Shown here piece by piece: positions 18,012-27,787 of a DNA stretch of 34,240 bases. Made by a program: the position numbers and the translations under genes. Position 1 is the stretch's first letter. The number at the start of each line of letters is the position of its first letter. Source of the stretch: an uncultured Bacteroidales bacterium (GTDB lineage Bacteria; Bacteroidota; Bacteroidia; Bacteroidales; Bacteroidaceae). The notes beneath the pieces are model-generated. The model did not search any database and was not told where the DNA came from. It was given only the letters and a program-made list of their open reading frames with translations. Location: the NCBI GenBank assembly GCA_945836755.1, contig CAMAMB010000019.1, positions 1 to 34,240 of the forward strand, given 5' to 3'.

Positions 18012-19790
18012 ATGAACCATCAAACTCTCCTCAGATATATCTTCGCCTCTGTTCTGAGCCTACTCGCATATTCTGCTACGGCCCAGACCATGACCGCAAA
18101 GGTGACACCGGTGGCTGGGTACTATCGCCTCACCTTCACCATCTCATCCTCTGACGTTACTGACTTCAGACCGCCCTCACTCAATGCTTTCAAGCTACTC
18201 TCCGGCCCAAGTAAATCGTCAATCAGCAACACCACCATCGTGAATGGGCACGTCACTCACGAAGACCAAGTATGCTATACCTACATCATCACCCCGAAAC
18301 AAGAAGGGGATATACGGATAGGTAGCGCGTCGGCCATGGCAGAAGGTAGACGCATACAGTCAAAGCCCATCACCCTCAAAGGCGCTACCATCAAAAACAA
18401 TCAGGCTGCCGCCCCCCAAGAGGAGGAACAGGCGGTAGGCACTCCCATCACTCACAAAGACCTCTTCATTGACATGACTGTCAGCAAACAAAGAGTGATG
18501 GAGCAAGAGGCCTTCCTCGTGACCTACCGCCTGCACGCTAAATCAGGGGTAATGGTCAACTCCACCGAACTTGTAAGCAAGCCGGACTTCAAAGGGGTCA
18601 TCGCCCAGGAGTTAGGCGATCCGACAGCGCAGAAACAGGCAGACATAGAGAACAGGAACGGTCACTCATACCGTGTAGCGACTCTCCAGCAGTACCTTCT
18701 GATGCCTCAGCAAAGTGGCGAAATCACTATCCCCGGCATCACCTATAAGGTTACCGTCATCCAACAGGACAAGTCACTGTCACCCCTTGACATTTTCTTC
18801 AACGGGGGAGGTAGAGTGGGCGTAGAGGTCAATAGAACCGTGGCTGACAAGACCATAAAGGTGGATGCCCTTCCCTCACCACGTCCGTCAACCTTCACCA
18901 ATGCGGTGGGAACCTTCCAGCTGGAGGGAAAACTACTGGGAGGTACGCCACATACCGGAGACATGGCCGTATATCGGGTTACTCTCAGAGGAAATGGCAA
19001 CATGAAGCTCATCACTCCGCCTGTTTGTATCTTTCCAAAAGACTTTGACGCTACCGCTCCCAAACAGACCGACAAGACACACGCCACCACCTCTGGTATA
19101 ACGGGCGAGATATATTATGACTATCAGTTCGTACCACAAAACGTGGGAGACTACACCATCCCTCCTGTGGTATTTACCTACTATGACCTTCAGCAAGGGA
19201 GATACGTCACTTTAGAAACAGAGCCTACGTCGTTCCATGTAGCCAAGGGGACGAGGAAGGCGAATGCCACCTCGTATGCCAACCAAACCATACAACCCAC
19301 ACTGGCTGCCGACACGATAGCTACCTCACCAAGCTCCATCTTTGTGCCGGGATGGAGACACCTCGCTACACTCGCCATTCTCCTCTCACTCTATTGGGCA
19401 CTACGACTTGCCTACCGCTTCTACGCTCAGAAGAGAGGCACATGGTTTGCTGACACTAAAGCTTATCGTAAGATGAAGCAACGCCTCGACCATTGCCAGT
19501 CACTCTTGCAAGATGCCTCTCCCACCACACGCGAGGCCTTCTATCAAGAGGTGCATCACCTGCTCACAGAGGCTCTGCTTGACAGATACCACATCCAAGC
19601 AAGCAGCTGTGCCAAAGAAGAAATCCAGCAAGCGCTTCAACAGGCCGGGCTTTCAGAAGAGACAGCCTCAGAATACACTCAGCTCATCAGCCTCTGCGAG
19701 TATGCCCGTTTTGCCCCACAGACCAGCATGCCTGACACCGAAATGATGCAGCGGGTACGTACCTTGCTCCTCGGCGCATCAAGCCACTAA
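18012..19790 (+). CDS. batD: BatD family protein
   Basis: A 592-residue protein with a signal peptide (LLRYIFASVLSLLAYSATAQ), a long beta-rich exported region of tandem Ig-like modules (family feature PxSxFxNAVGxF is seen as PSTFTNAVGTFQL), a single TM helix near residues 452-468 (LATLAILLSLYWALRLA) and a helical cytosolic tail with EALLDRYHI. This is the BatD layout. The frame extends 41 codons upstream into the batB-batC gene; the ATG at 18012 was chosen because it sits directly before the signal peptide, though an ATG at 17982 is also possible. It follows the fusion gene by 40 bp. Confidence 0.9.
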   Translation: MNHQTLLRYIFASVLSLLAYSATAQTMTAKVTPVAGYYRLTFTISSSDVTDFRPPSLNAFKLLSGPSKSSISNTTIVNGHVTHEDQVCYTYIITPKQEGDIRIGSASAMAEGRRIQSKPITLKGATIKNNQAAAPQEEEQAVGTPITHKDLFIDMTVSKQRVMEQEAFLVTYRLHAKSGVMVNSTELVSKPDFKGVIAQELGDPTAQKQADIENRNGHSYRVATLQQYLLMPQQSGEITIPGITYKVTVIQQDKSLSPLDIFFNGGGRVGVEVNRTVADKTIKVDALPSPRPSTFTNAVGTFQLEGKLLGGTPHTGDMAVYRVTLRGNGNMKLITPPVCIFPKDFDATAPKQTDKTHATTSGITGEIYYDYQFVPQNVGDYTIPPVVFTYYDLQQGRYVTLETEPTSFHVAKGTRKANATSYANQTIQPTLAADTIATSPSSIFVPGWRHLATLAILLSLYWALRLAYRFYAQKRGTWFADTKAYRKMKQRLDHCQSLLQDASPTTREAFYQEVHHLLTEALLDRYHIQASSCAKEEIQQALQQAGLSEETASEYTQLISLCEYARFAPQTSMPDTEMMQRVRTLLLGASSH

Positions 19791-19805
19791 ACATATACAC
19801 CTTCG

Positions 19806-20660
19806 ATGACCATTCCTCGCCCTATGGCTCGCCCTATTACTGCTCTCCTCATCCTGATATACTGCTTATTTAGTGCATCTATCACCGACACACAGGCTGC
19901 GCCCATGAACGACCAAGCCGCGCAGGCTGACAAACTATTTGCGCAAGGCAACTATGTGGCTGCCCTGAGGACGTACGAACAAGCCACGGCACACGCCACC
20001 TATCCGGAAGCATTCGCTGCCCTTAACTACAACATAGGGGTATGCCACTACAAGCTTCGCAACTATCCCAAAGCTCTTCTCCACTTCAAGCGTGCACTGC
20101 GCTATCAGCCCGACCTTGAGGCTGCTCGTCATAACATGGAGGTGGTCAGCGAGAAGTTGAACGTATCCTCCACCCACGAGAGCGACAACATCATTCTTAG
20201 CTGGCTACGGACCATCATCTACGGAGGCCGCTCCTCGAATGCAGGATTGCTGGCCTTGGTTATGTTGTTGGCAGCGCTGACACTCTTCTTGGCGGCCTAC
20301 ATGCTCCGCCGTCCACGCCTCTCACCAAGACTGCGCCTACTGGCCATCGTCTGCCTGGTGGTTTTCGCATGTGCCGAGACCTGCGCATGGTTAAGATACC
20401 AGGCCATGCCTCCCCTGTCGGCTGTAGAGACAGCCCCCACTGAAGGCGATGAGGGAGTTGTGCTCCATACCACAGAAGGATACACTGCGCCCTCGCTCAC
20501 GTCAAAGACGCAACAGACCATCACTGAGGGCACCCTCATCAAGCTTTCTGCCATCCTGCACCTCAGCGCCGGAGGTACCACAAAAGATGAATGGGTCCGC
20601 ATCAAGCTGCCTGATGGGAAAGAAACTTATATAACGACTGACCACATCGGCTGGATATAA
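19806..20660 (+). CDS. batE: BatE, TPR and SH3-like membrane protein
   Basis: A 284-residue protein: signal segment (ITALLILIYCLFSASI), TPR repeats over residues 40-120 (FAQGNYVAALRTYEQA, YPKALLHFKRALRYQP), two TM helices near 138-161 and 178-195, and a C-terminal SH3-like beta domain (EWVRIKLPDGKETYI) ending in HIGWI. This matches BatE. It starts 15 bp after batD and is the last recognisable Bat gene. TPR and SH3 modules suggest peptide or protein binding, with the SH3-like part on the same side of the membrane as the TPR part. Confidence 0.88.
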   Translation: MTIPRPMARPITALLILIYCLFSASITDTQAAPMNDQAAQADKLFAQGNYVAALRTYEQATAHATYPEAFAALNYNIGVCHYKLRNYPKALLHFKRALRYQPDLEAARHNMEVVSEKLNVSSTHESDNIILSWLRTIIYGGRSSNAGLLALVMLLAALTLFLAAYMLRRPRLSPRLRLLAIVCLVVFACAETCAWLRYQAMPPLSAVETAPTEGDEGVVLHTTEGYTAPSLTSKTQQTITEGTLIKLSAILHLSAGGTTKDEWVRIKLPDGKETYITTDHIGWI

Positions 20661-20759
20661 CTCACCATTAGCTCCGCCGGCTTTGCGGCATATCCATCCT
20701 TAGGGCTTCTGCCCCATAGTAGTACGATACCCATAGACCTATTTATAATATATAGCATA

Positions 20760-21392
20760 ATGACAGAGATCGACCAGGCACTCACCCTCCTGCTCAATGG
20801 AAGCAGGAGTCTCTTCCTCGACTCCCTTGCCCGCTTGGCCACCAGGACCATAGTGTGGCTACCCTTAGCTGTCGTGGTATTCATAGGCCTTATACGCCGC
20901 GGGCATTACAAGGCTATTCTGGCCATCCTACTCTGCATTCTCATAGCCGACCAAACAGCCTCCACCCTCTTTAAGCCCATGGTGGCAAGATTTAGGCCTA
21001 CCCAAGACCCCCATCTTTACTACCTCATTGATACCGTCGACGGCTACCGAGCAGGCCGCTACGGCTTTTTCTCCAGCCATGCAGCGAACACAGCGGCCTG
21101 TGCCACCTTCCTCTCCCTGCTATATCGCCAGCGACTGCTTACATGGATACTTGCTTCGTGGGTGCTCCTAAACTGCTGGACCCGAGTCTATCTCGGCGTA
21201 CATTATCTGGGCGACATCACTGTGGGAGTGTCCTTTGGTTGCCTCGTAGGCTACTCACTTCATTACCTATATACGAAAAAAGTACATCCGGTTGCCATCT
21301 CCACCAGTTCTGCAGAGATTGAGGCTCAAACCATCAGCCTGACACTCCTCCTGACCTACACTCTGCTCGTTGCTACAGCCCTCTTCGCATAG
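20760..21392 (+). CDS. PAP2-family membrane phosphatase
   Basis: A 210-residue protein with five to six hydrophobic segments and the three phosphatase motifs of the PAP2 family: KPMVARFRP (KxxxxxxRP), FFSSHAAN (the SGH-type motif, here SSH) and TRVYLGVHYLGD (SRxxxxxHxxxD with Thr for Ser). Members dephosphorylate lipid substrates such as undecaprenyl pyrophosphate or phosphatidic acid; which one applies here is not evident. It lies 99 bp after batE on the same strand, so it may be read from the Bat operon. Confidence 0.88.
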   Translation: MTEIDQALTLLLNGSRSLFLDSLARLATRTIVWLPLAVVVFIGLIRRGHYKAILAILLCILIADQTASTLFKPMVARFRPTQDPHLYYLIDTVDGYRAGRYGFFSSHAANTAACATFLSLLYRQRLLTWILASWVLLNCWTRVYLGVHYLGDITVGVSFGCLVGYSLHYLYTKKVHPVAISTSSAEIEAQTISLTLLLTYTLLVATALFA

Positions 21393-21453
21393 GCTATACC
21401 CGTCACATTCTACCCCATGGCAGTGCAGCAAGACCAAGATTTTACGGCATTGC

Positions 21454-21484
21454 TTTGTTCTTTGCGCTCAAAATCATATCTTTG
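21454..21484 (+). promoter_or_regulatory. Bacteroidota promoter for glycogen synthase
   Basis: TTTG (21454-21457), 19 nt, TATCTTTG (21477-21484): a full match to the -33/-7 consensus. It gives a leader of about 75 nt before the ATG at 21566. Confidence 0.85.
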
Positions 21485-21565
21485 CACCACTTTTTAAGAC
21501 CGATTAGGAAAATTATAGGCCTAATGACCCTGCCCTCCTGTCGGTCTTTGTTTTGTTCACACGAT

Positions 21566-23230
21566 ATGAAAGAGATTTCACTATCCCCAGATTTCTTATT
21601 TGAGACAAGTTGGGAAGTTTGCAATAAAGTCGGTGGCATATACACCGTTCTATCTTCTCACGCCAAGACACTGAAGACCCGTTTCAACGATGGTCTTGTT
21701 TTTATAGGGCCTGATTTCAAACAGCCTGCCGCCAATCCCGATTTTATCGAAGAAACCGAGTTGCTGCCTGCCTGGCGCGAAGCCTCTTCCGCAGCCGGTA
21801 TTCCCTGTCGCATAGGACGTTGGGACGTGCCGGGCCGCCCCATTGCCGTGCTGGTGGACTTTACCCCCCTCTATGCCGAGAAGGATGAGATTTACGCTGC
21901 CGCCTGGCAGCTATTTGGCGTATCCTCCATCCGTGCCTACGGCGACTATGACGAAGCCTCCATGTTCTCTACGGCAGCGGGCCGCTTCGTGGCAGCCATT
22001 GTGGGGAGCTGCTTAGATAAAAAAGCCAAGGTCGTCTATCAGGCCCACGAGTGGATGTCAGGGCTTGGAATGCTCTTCCTCAAGCACCAGCATCCCCATG
22101 TGGCCACGGTCTTCACCACCCACGCCACCAGCATAGGACGCTCCATCGCCGGCAACAACAAGCAGCTATACGCTTACTTCAAGGGATATAATGGCAACCA
22201 GATGGCTGAAGAGCTTCACATGGAAGCCAAGCATAGCATCGAGCGACAGAGCGCCCATCTGGCAGATTGCTTCACCACCGTGAGCACCTTCACCGACCTC
22301 GAGTGCCGTCAACTCTTAGACCGTCCCGCCGACGTCATACTGCCCAACGGCTTCGAGCCGGACTTCGTACCCAAGGGAGCAGCCTTCACAGCCACCCGCC
22401 GCAAGGCCCGCACCCGCATCCTCGAGGTGGCATCCAAGTTGCTCGGCACACAGATGCCGGCCGACACACTCATCGTCTCCACCAGTGGACGCAACGACTA
22501 CCGCTGTAAAGGCTTCGACGTATTCTTTGAGAGCATGGCCCGCCTCAAGCGAGCCCTTCAAGAGAAAGAAGACACACAGGTGCTCGCCCTCATCGAAGTG
22601 CCCTGCTGGGTCAAGCAGCCGCGTCAGGACCTGCTGGAGCGTCTCACCCTACCCCAACCTGCCCTCGAGCCTCTCCACGAGCCCATCATTACTCACGAGC
22701 TCAACAACTTCTACGAGGACCGCATCATTGCCACCATCCACAGCCTCGGGCTCACTAACAAAGCGACCGACCACGTAAAGGTCATTCTCATTCCCTGCTA
22801 TCTCGATGGGAAGGACGGCATCTTCAACCTCTCCTACTACGACATGCTGACGGCCAATGACCTTACCATCTATCCTTCATATTATGAGCCTTGGGGATAC
22901 ACACCGTTAGAGAGTTGTGCCTTCCATACTCCCTGCATCACCACCGACCTCAGTGGTTTTGGCCAGTGGGTGGAGGCCGAGCTGAAAGGCAAGGCAAGCC
23001 TGAGCGATGGGGTCTGTGTGCTCCATCGTGACGACAACAACTATTACGACACAGCCGACGCCATTGCGCAGACCATCCTCACCCTCTCAGCAACCCCGGA
23101 GAAGGAGCGGACAGCCATACGCAACAAGGCCACAAGGCTCTCAGCAAAGGCCGAATGGCAACACTTTATCAGCCACTACTATCAGGCTTACAAAGTAGCC
23201 CTGAAAAAGGCCACTTCACAGCCTGCTTAA
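21566..23230 (+). CDS. Glycogen synthase, eukaryotic-type (GT3)
   Basis: Elongates alpha-1,4-glucan from a nucleotide-glucose donor. The 554-residue product resembles animal and fungal GYS rather than bacterial GlgA: FETSWEVCNKVGGIYTVLSS at the N-terminus (donor site), TVFTTHATSIGR, and the C-terminal YYEPWGYTPLESCAFHTP with TTDLSGFG, which includes the E-x7-E region. Known Bacteroidota GT3 enzymes occur beside glycogen phosphorylase, as here. The frame continues 37 codons upstream, but that part overlaps the promoter, so the ATG at 21566 is preferred. The donor (UDP- or ADP-glucose) is not resolved. The allosteric and phosphorylation extensions of animal enzymes are absent. Confidence 0.9.
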   Translation: MKEISLSPDFLFETSWEVCNKVGGIYTVLSSHAKTLKTRFNDGLVFIGPDFKQPAANPDFIEETELLPAWREASSAAGIPCRIGRWDVPGRPIAVLVDFTPLYAEKDEIYAAAWQLFGVSSIRAYGDYDEASMFSTAAGRFVAAIVGSCLDKKAKVVYQAHEWMSGLGMLFLKHQHPHVATVFTTHATSIGRSIAGNNKQLYAYFKGYNGNQMAEELHMEAKHSIERQSAHLADCFTTVSTFTDLECRQLLDRPADVILPNGFEPDFVPKGAAFTATRRKARTRILEVASKLLGTQMPADTLIVSTSGRNDYRCKGFDVFFESMARLKRALQEKEDTQVLALIEVPCWVKQPRQDLLERLTLPQPALEPLHEPIITHELNNFYEDRIIATIHSLGLTNKATDHVKVILIPCYLDGKDGIFNLSYYDMLTANDLTIYPSYYEPWGYTPLESCAFHTPCITTDLSGFGQWVEAELKGKASLSDGVCVLHRDDNNYYDTADAIAQTILTLSATPEKERTAIRNKATRLSAKAEWQHFISHYYQAYKVALKKATSQPA

Positions 23231-23295
23231 ACGACGTGGCCTCGCCCACGCAACCCTCCCATACATAACGAATTCACAATTTATCTTTCAATACG

Positions 23296-25926
23296 ATGAA
23301 TATCAAAATCAGTAATTCCAACCAACCCTTTTGGAAAGTGATTAACGTAAAGAGCCACATCCCCGAAGCACTCAGCAAGCTGGATGAGCTCTCTCACAAC
23401 CTCTGGTGGTCTTGGAGCACAGACGCCCTTGACCTCTTCGCCTCTCTCGACGTGGACCTCTGGCACAAAGTACGCCGCAACCCCATCGAGCTCCTTCGCA
23501 GCATTGACTACGACCGCCTTACCGAAATCTCCAAGGACGATGAGTTCATTGCCAAGATGAACAAGGTCTACAACGAGTTCCGCAAATACATGGATGTGAA
23601 GCCTAACGCCAAGCGCGCCTCCGTAGCCTACTTCTGCATGGAGTACGGCCTCTCCCATGTACTCAAGATTTACTCCGGCGGCCTCGGCATTCTCGCCGGC
23701 GACTACCTCAAAGAAGCCTCCGACAGCAACGTTGACATGGTGGCCGTAGGCTTCCTCTATCGCTACGGCTACTTCACACAGTCGCTCTCCATGGACGGAC
23801 AGCAGATTGCCAACTATGAAGCCCAGGACTTCGACAGTCTGCCCATCGAGCGCGTGCTCGACAAAGACGGTAACCAGGTAGTTGTTGACGTTCCCTACCC
23901 CAACTTCATGGTTCACGCCTCTCTCTGGCGCGCCAATGTGGGTCGCATCTCTCTCTATCTGCTTGATACTGATAACGAACTTAACTCTGAGTACGACCGT
24001 CGTATCACCCACTCTCTCTACGGCGGCGACTGGGAGAACCGCATCAAGCAGGAATATCTGCTCGGCATCGGCGGCATGCTCGCGCTCAAGAAGCTCGGCA
24101 TCACCAAAGACATTTACCACTGCAACGAAGGCCATGCTGCCCTTTGCAACGTGCAGCGCTTGGTTGACTACGTAGAGAGCGGCCTCAACTTCGACCAGGC
24201 CCTCGAGCTCGTTCGTGCATCCTCCCTCTACACCGTCCACACGCCCGTTCCCGCCGGACACGACTACTTCGACGAGGGGCTCTTCAACAAATACATGAAC
24301 CAGTTCCCCGCCCGCCTCGGCATCAGCTGGGACGACTTCATGGGCCTTGGACGAACCAACCCCGACGACAAGGGCGAAAAGTTCTGCATGTCCACCTTCC
24401 TCTGCAAGACCTGCCAGGAAGTCAACGGCGTAAGCTGGCTCCACGGCCGTGTCAGCCAGCAGATGTTCAAGGGCATCTGGGGCGGATACATGCCTTCACC
24501 CGAACGCCTCGACCACACCGAGCGCACTCACGACGAATGGGCTGAAATCTACAACCCCAACCCTGAAGAGAGCCATGTAGGCTACGTGACCAACGGCGTA
24601 CACTTCCCCACATGGTGTGCCAAGGAGTGGCAAGCCGTATACCGCAAGTATCTCGGAAAAGACTACATACTCGACCAGAGCAACGAGGAAGTCTGGAAAA
24701 AGATATACAATGTGCCCGACGAGGTGATTTGGGAAACCCGCGTAGCGCTCAAGAAGAAGCTCATCGACTACATACGCCATCGCTTCCGCGAGAACTGGCT
24801 GCGCAACCAGGGCGACCCCTCCATGGTGGTCAGCCTCCTCGACAAGATCAACCCCAACGCCCTGCTCATCGGCTTCGCCCGCCGCTTCGCCACCTACAAG
24901 CGTGCCCACCTCCTCTTCTCTGACCTCGACCGTCTGAGCAAGATTGTCAACAACCCCAAGTATCCCGTGCAGTTCCTTTTCGCAGGTAAGGCACACCCCG
25001 CCGATGGCGCAGGCCAGGGCCTCATCAAGAAGATCTACGACATCTCGCAGCGTCCCGAGTTCATGGGTAAGATTATCTTCCTCGACAACTACGACATGCA
25101 GCTCGCACGCCGTCTCGTCTCTGGTGTAGATATCTGGATGAACACCCCCACACGTCCCCTCGAGGCTTCCGGTACTTCCGGCGAAAAGGCTCTCATGAAC
25201 GGCGTTGTCAACCTCTCCGTACTCGACGGATGGTGGTATGAAGGATACCGCGAAGGCGCAGGCTGGGCCCTCACCGACCGTCGCACCTATCAGAACCAAG
25301 ATCATCAGGACAAGCTCGACGCCTCCACCATCTATTCCATGCTGGAGCAGGAGATTATACCCCTCTACTACTCTCGCAACAGGCAAGGCTTCAGCGAGGC
25401 ATGGGTGCGCACCGTCAAGAACTCTATCGCACGCATCGCCCCCAACTACACCATGAAGCGTCAGCTTGACGACTACTATGACCGCTTCTACAACCCCGAA
25501 GCCGCACGCTTCAAGAAGCTGGCCGCCGACAACAACGCCCTTGCCAAGGACATCGCTGCCTGGAAAGAGAGCGTGGCTCAACGCTGGGACAGCATACGCG
25601 TGGTGAGCAGCGAAAGAAGCGATAACCTGCTCTCTGGAACCCTCATCAGCGGCAAGGAGTTCACCGTGCGACACATCATCGACGAACAAGGCCTCGACGA
25701 CGCAGTCGGCATTGACCTCGTAGTGCTCACCGGCAACGACGGCAACGAAGTGGTGCACGAAGTGATGCCTATGAACCTCGTCAAGCACGAAGGAAATCTC
25801 TTCACCTTCGAGCTCACCTCAAGCATCGACCTCGCAGGCTCCTTCAAGGTGGCCTATCGTATGTACCCCCGCAGAAAGGAACTGCCTAACCGTCAGGACT
25901 TCTGCTACGTACGCTGGTTCGTATAA
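23296..25926 (+). CDS. glgP: Glycogen/alpha-glucan phosphorylase (GT35)
   Basis: Releases glucose 1-phosphate from glycogen with pyridoxal phosphate. At 876 residues it is of the shorter alpha-glucan phosphorylase type, starting near [10 protein letters not shown]. Visible motifs: YFCMEYGLS and [11 protein letters not shown] near residues 110-135, [19 protein letters not shown], and the cofactor site [14 protein letters not shown], in which Lys631 would bind PLP. It follows the synthase by 65 bp, so synthesis and breakdown genes are probably coupled. Codon third positions are strongly G/C, which creates two long antisense open frames that are not genes. A weak TATCTTTC string precedes the ATG. 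Confidence 0.95.
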   Translation: MNIKISNSNQPFWKVINVKSHIPEALSKLDELSHNLWWSWSTDALDLFASLDVDLWHKVRRNPIELLRSIDYDRLTEISKDDEFIAKMNKVYNEFRKYMDVKPNAKRASVAYFCMEYGLSHVLKIYSGGLGILAGDYLKEASDSNVDMVAVGFLYRYGYFTQSLSMDGQQIANYEAQDFDSLPIERVLDKDGNQVVVDVPYPNFMVHASLWRANVGRISLYLLDTDNELNSEYDRRITHSLYGGDWENRIKQEYLLGIGGMLALKKLGITKDIYHCNEGHAALCNVQRLVDYVESGLNFDQALELVRASSLYTVHTPVPAGHDYFDEGLFNKYMNQFPARLGISWDDFMGLGRTNPDDKGEKFCMSTFLCKTCQEVNGVSWLHGRVSQQMFKGIWGGYMPSPERLDHTERTHDEWAEIYNPNPEESHVGYVTNGVHFPTWCAKEWQAVYRKYLGKDYILDQSNEEVWKKIYNVPDEVIWETRVALKKKLIDYIRHRFRENWLRNQGDPSMVVSLLDKINPNALLIGFARRFATYKRAHLLFSDLDRLSKIVNNPKYPVQFLFAGKAHPADGAGQGLIKKIYDISQRPEFMGKIIFLDNYDMQLARRLVSGVDIWMNTPTRPLEASGTSGEKALMNGVVNLSVLDGWWYEGYREGAGWALTDRRTYQNQDHQDKLDASTIYSMLEQEIIPLYYSRNRQGFSEAWVRTVKNSIARIAPNYTMKRQLDDYYDRFYNPEAARFKKLAADNNALAKDIAAWKESVAQRWDSIRVVSSERSDNLLSGTLISGKEFTVRHIIDEQGLDDAVGIDLVVLTGNDGNEVVHEVMPMNLVKHEGNLFTFELTSSIDLAGSFKVAYRMYPRRKELPNRQDFCYVRWFV

Positions 25927-26012
25927 TACACCCACGCAGGCAAGGGCGCTCCACTCACCAGCCCTGCCGGCCCGCTGCCGGCCATCGCCGACAGCCCACA
26001 CATACTCAGCTC

Positions 26013-26050
26013 CGGAAGCCGACTTGTAGCCATCTACAGGTCGGCTTCTG
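26013..26050 (+). terminator. Strong hairpin after glgP
   Basis: GAAGCCGAC (26015-26023) pairs with GTCGGCTTC (26040-26048), then a T-G wobble, then TGTAG with CTACA around the tetraloop CCAT; outer bases extend it slightly. The stem is about 15 bp. No T-tract follows, so it may be a transcript-end stabiliser or Rho-type end rather than a classic terminator. Confidence 0.5.
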
Positions 26051-26213
26051 CATACTCTGAATGCCATGTAGATGAGTGATTGCCCCCTCTACTCCCTCGC
26101 TCCCATCCCCGAAGGCCGACCTCAGCTATCAATTGGCACGACGCCATGCACAACAGCCCGTTGCTACAAGCATGGAAGCCAATCTTTGAAGCATTCCAGA
26201 GAGTGAAATCTGC

Positions 26214-26301
26214 CCCAATGCAAGGTGACATCCGTCCCAATGCAAGGTTGCATTCGGCCCAATGCAACCTGACATCCGCCCCAATGTCACTCTCGCGCTT
26301 A
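26214..26301. repeat. 22-bp periodic repeat with internal palindromes
   Basis: CCCAATG recurs at 26214, 26236, 26258 and 26280, each exactly 22 bp apart, followed in the first three by GCAA. Within it AATGCAA-GG-TTGCATT (26239-26254) and GGTTGCATT with AATGCAACC (26247-26255 and 26261-26269) are perfect inverted repeats. The period is not a multiple of three, so it does not encode a simple peptide repeat. Confidence 0.85.
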
Positions 26302-26534
26302 GGACAGAAAACGGCAAGAAGGCTTGCAGCATGCGCTACGGAAGGCCGTTAAAACAGATATAAACAGCTTACATACAGCTATATAGGTCGAAGCCTCATG
26401 ATGAGCCATACCGCTGCCGCCGCCGGGCTGCGAAGCCACTGTCGAAGCGAGCCCGCCGGCCGCCCTGCACGCGGCGGATTTAAGCAGAATTTAGGATATG
26501 TCTCATAGACAAGGGGCAATCCAAAGGAATTTTA

Positions 26535-26542
26535 TACTTTTG
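26535..26542 (+). promoter_or_regulatory. -7 box (TACTTTTG) directly before the DUF5063 gene
   Basis: TACTTTTG matches TAnnTTTG and ends only 8 nt before the ATG at 26551, which would give an almost leaderless mRNA. No clear TTTG lies 19-21 nt upstream. Confidence 0.55.
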
Positions 26543-26550
26543 CGCTCTGT

Positions 26551-27093
26551 ATGAACAACCCCCACTCCTTACTCTATACCCAGCCGGTGCTCGACTTTAT
26601 CGCCGTATGCACAGAATACTGTAAGAGCGTGGAGCAGCCCCCGCGCGCCATGGCCCAACGCCGTGGCCATCTCACCCTGCTGCGCCGCCTGCTTGCGCTG
26701 GTATATCTGAGAGCCACTCTCCTGCCCGACGTGCCGGAGACTGACGGACGCGCATGGCACACGGTGACCGAAGCCGACTACGACTATGTGCGCCAGCAGC
26801 TCAGCCACCTGCTGGGTGCCGCCGACACCTATCTTGACACCTTCCGCGACGACTTCAGATATGCCGACCAACCCATTGCCTGCTCGCTAAGCGAAGACCT
26901 GGCTGACGTCTATCAGTCGCTGCGCGACCTCATAGAGACCTTCCGCCTTGAAGAAGAGGAAGCCATGGCCACGGCACTGGCTGCCGTAGCCGACGACTTC
27001 ATGACCGGATGGGGAGCCAAGCTGCTCAGCGCCCTGCGCGCCCTACACGACGCTGCCCTACAAGACGACGACAACGAAGAATACCCCTCATGA
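26551..27093 (+). CDS. DUF5063 domain protein
   Basis: A 180-residue, acidic, all-helical soluble protein. LLYTQPVLDFIAVCTEYC at the start, LALVYLRATLLPD, LSEDLADVYQSLRDLI and WGAKLLSALRALHD are conserved blocks of the DUF5063 family of Bacteroidota; no function is known for it. The N-terminal block supports the ATG at 26551, although it is nearly at the predicted transcript start. The stop overlaps the ATG of the exonuclease gene (ATGA), so the two are translationally coupled and probably act together. Confidence 0.85.
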   Translation: MNNPHSLLYTQPVLDFIAVCTEYCKSVEQPPRAMAQRRGHLTLLRRLLALVYLRATLLPDVPETDGRAWHTVTEADYDYVRQQLSHLLGAADTYLDTFRDDFRYADQPIACSLSEDLADVYQSLRDLIETFRLEEEEAMATALAAVADDFMTGWGAKLLSALRALHDAALQDDDNEEYPS

Positions 27094-27743
27094 CGCCACA
27101 ATCACAGACCGCAGCCGCCACTGACACCGGCGACATACGTCAGCTCTACGAACAGACGCCCAAGGAAATAGTCAGCACCCTGCCACGTTACACCTTCAGC
27201 GGGCGCATCGTCGTCGTACAGGGAGAGCATGAGGCCGCGGAGGCACTCAAATGCCTGCGGCGTCAGCCCATCGTAGGCTTCGACACAGAGACACGCCCGG
27301 CCTTTCGCCGCGGCATACACCACAAGGTAGCCCTCGTACAGCTGGCCACCGACAACATCTGCTTCCTCTTCCGCCTCAACCACATCGGCTTTCCCAAGGC
27401 CCTCAGCGACTTCCTCGCCGATGCTTCCATCCTCAAAGTGGGACTATCGCTTAAAGACGACAACCTCATGCTCACCCACCGCGATGCCCACTACAAGCCC
27501 GGAGGCATGATAGACCTCCAACAGGTGGCAGCCGAGATGGGGCTCAAAGACATGAGCCTGCAAAAACTCTACGCCAATGTCTTCGGCCGCTTCCTCTCCA
27601 AAAAAGCACGGCTGTCAAACTGGGAAGCCGACATACTCACCGACGCACAGAAGGTCTACGCCGCCACCGACGCAGTCACCTGCCTCCAGCTGTACCGCGA
27701 GCTCGAGCGCCTGAGACAGAGCGGCGCCTACCGCATCGTATAA
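27090..27743 (+). CDS. DEDD-family 3'-5' exonuclease (RNase D-like)
   Basis: A 217-residue single-domain exonuclease of the DnaQ-like/RNase D group. The acidic metal ligands are present: VGFDTETRP (Exo I, Asp and Glu), GLSLKDDNLML (Exo II Asp) and YAATDAVTCLQLY (Exo III, Tyr four residues before Asp: the DEDDy type). The start is the ATG at 27090, which overlaps the stop of the DUF5063 gene by four bases; an upstream in-frame extension would overlap that gene by 85 bases. No HRDC domain is present, so it is smaller than E. coli RNase D. RNA is the likelier substrate, as the next gene modifies rRNA, but this is inference. Confidence 0.88.
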   Translation: MTPQSQTAAATDTGDIRQLYEQTPKEIVSTLPRYTFSGRIVVVQGEHEAAEALKCLRRQPIVGFDTETRPAFRRGIHHKVALVQLATDNICFLFRLNHIGFPKALSDFLADASILKVGLSLKDDNLMLTHRDAHYKPGGMIDLQQVAAEMGLKDMSLQKLYANVFGRFLSKKARLSNWEADILTDAQKVYAATDAVTCLQLYRELERLRQSGAYRIV

Positions 27744-27787
27744 CCCCACCCCATCCCACAAGCGTCAAGTCCCTCCCTATATTATAT

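Larger units (their letters stand above)
25927..26550. other. 624-bp non-coding region with hairpins and a periodic repeat
   Basis: From left to right: a strong hairpin (26013-26050), a 22-bp periodic repeat (26214-26301), a GC-rich stretch with inverted segments (about 26415-26480, CGGGCT and AGCCCG), and a -7 box just before the next gene. Open frames on both strands run across the hairpins and repeats without protein-like features. I see no gene. Confidence 0.7.

Noticed and set aside
21455-21565. Upstream extension of glycogen synthase
   Set aside because: It overlaps a full-consensus promoter and has no match to the family N-terminus.
23281-25788. Two long antisense open frames (387 and 430 codons) opposite glgP
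   Set aside because: They mirror the strongly biased codon use of glgP, lack recognisable domains and lie fully within a well-supported gene.
26034-26352. Small open frames on both strands across the 22-bp repeat
   Set aside because: The repeat period is not a multiple of three and the frames cross strong hairpins without protein-like features.
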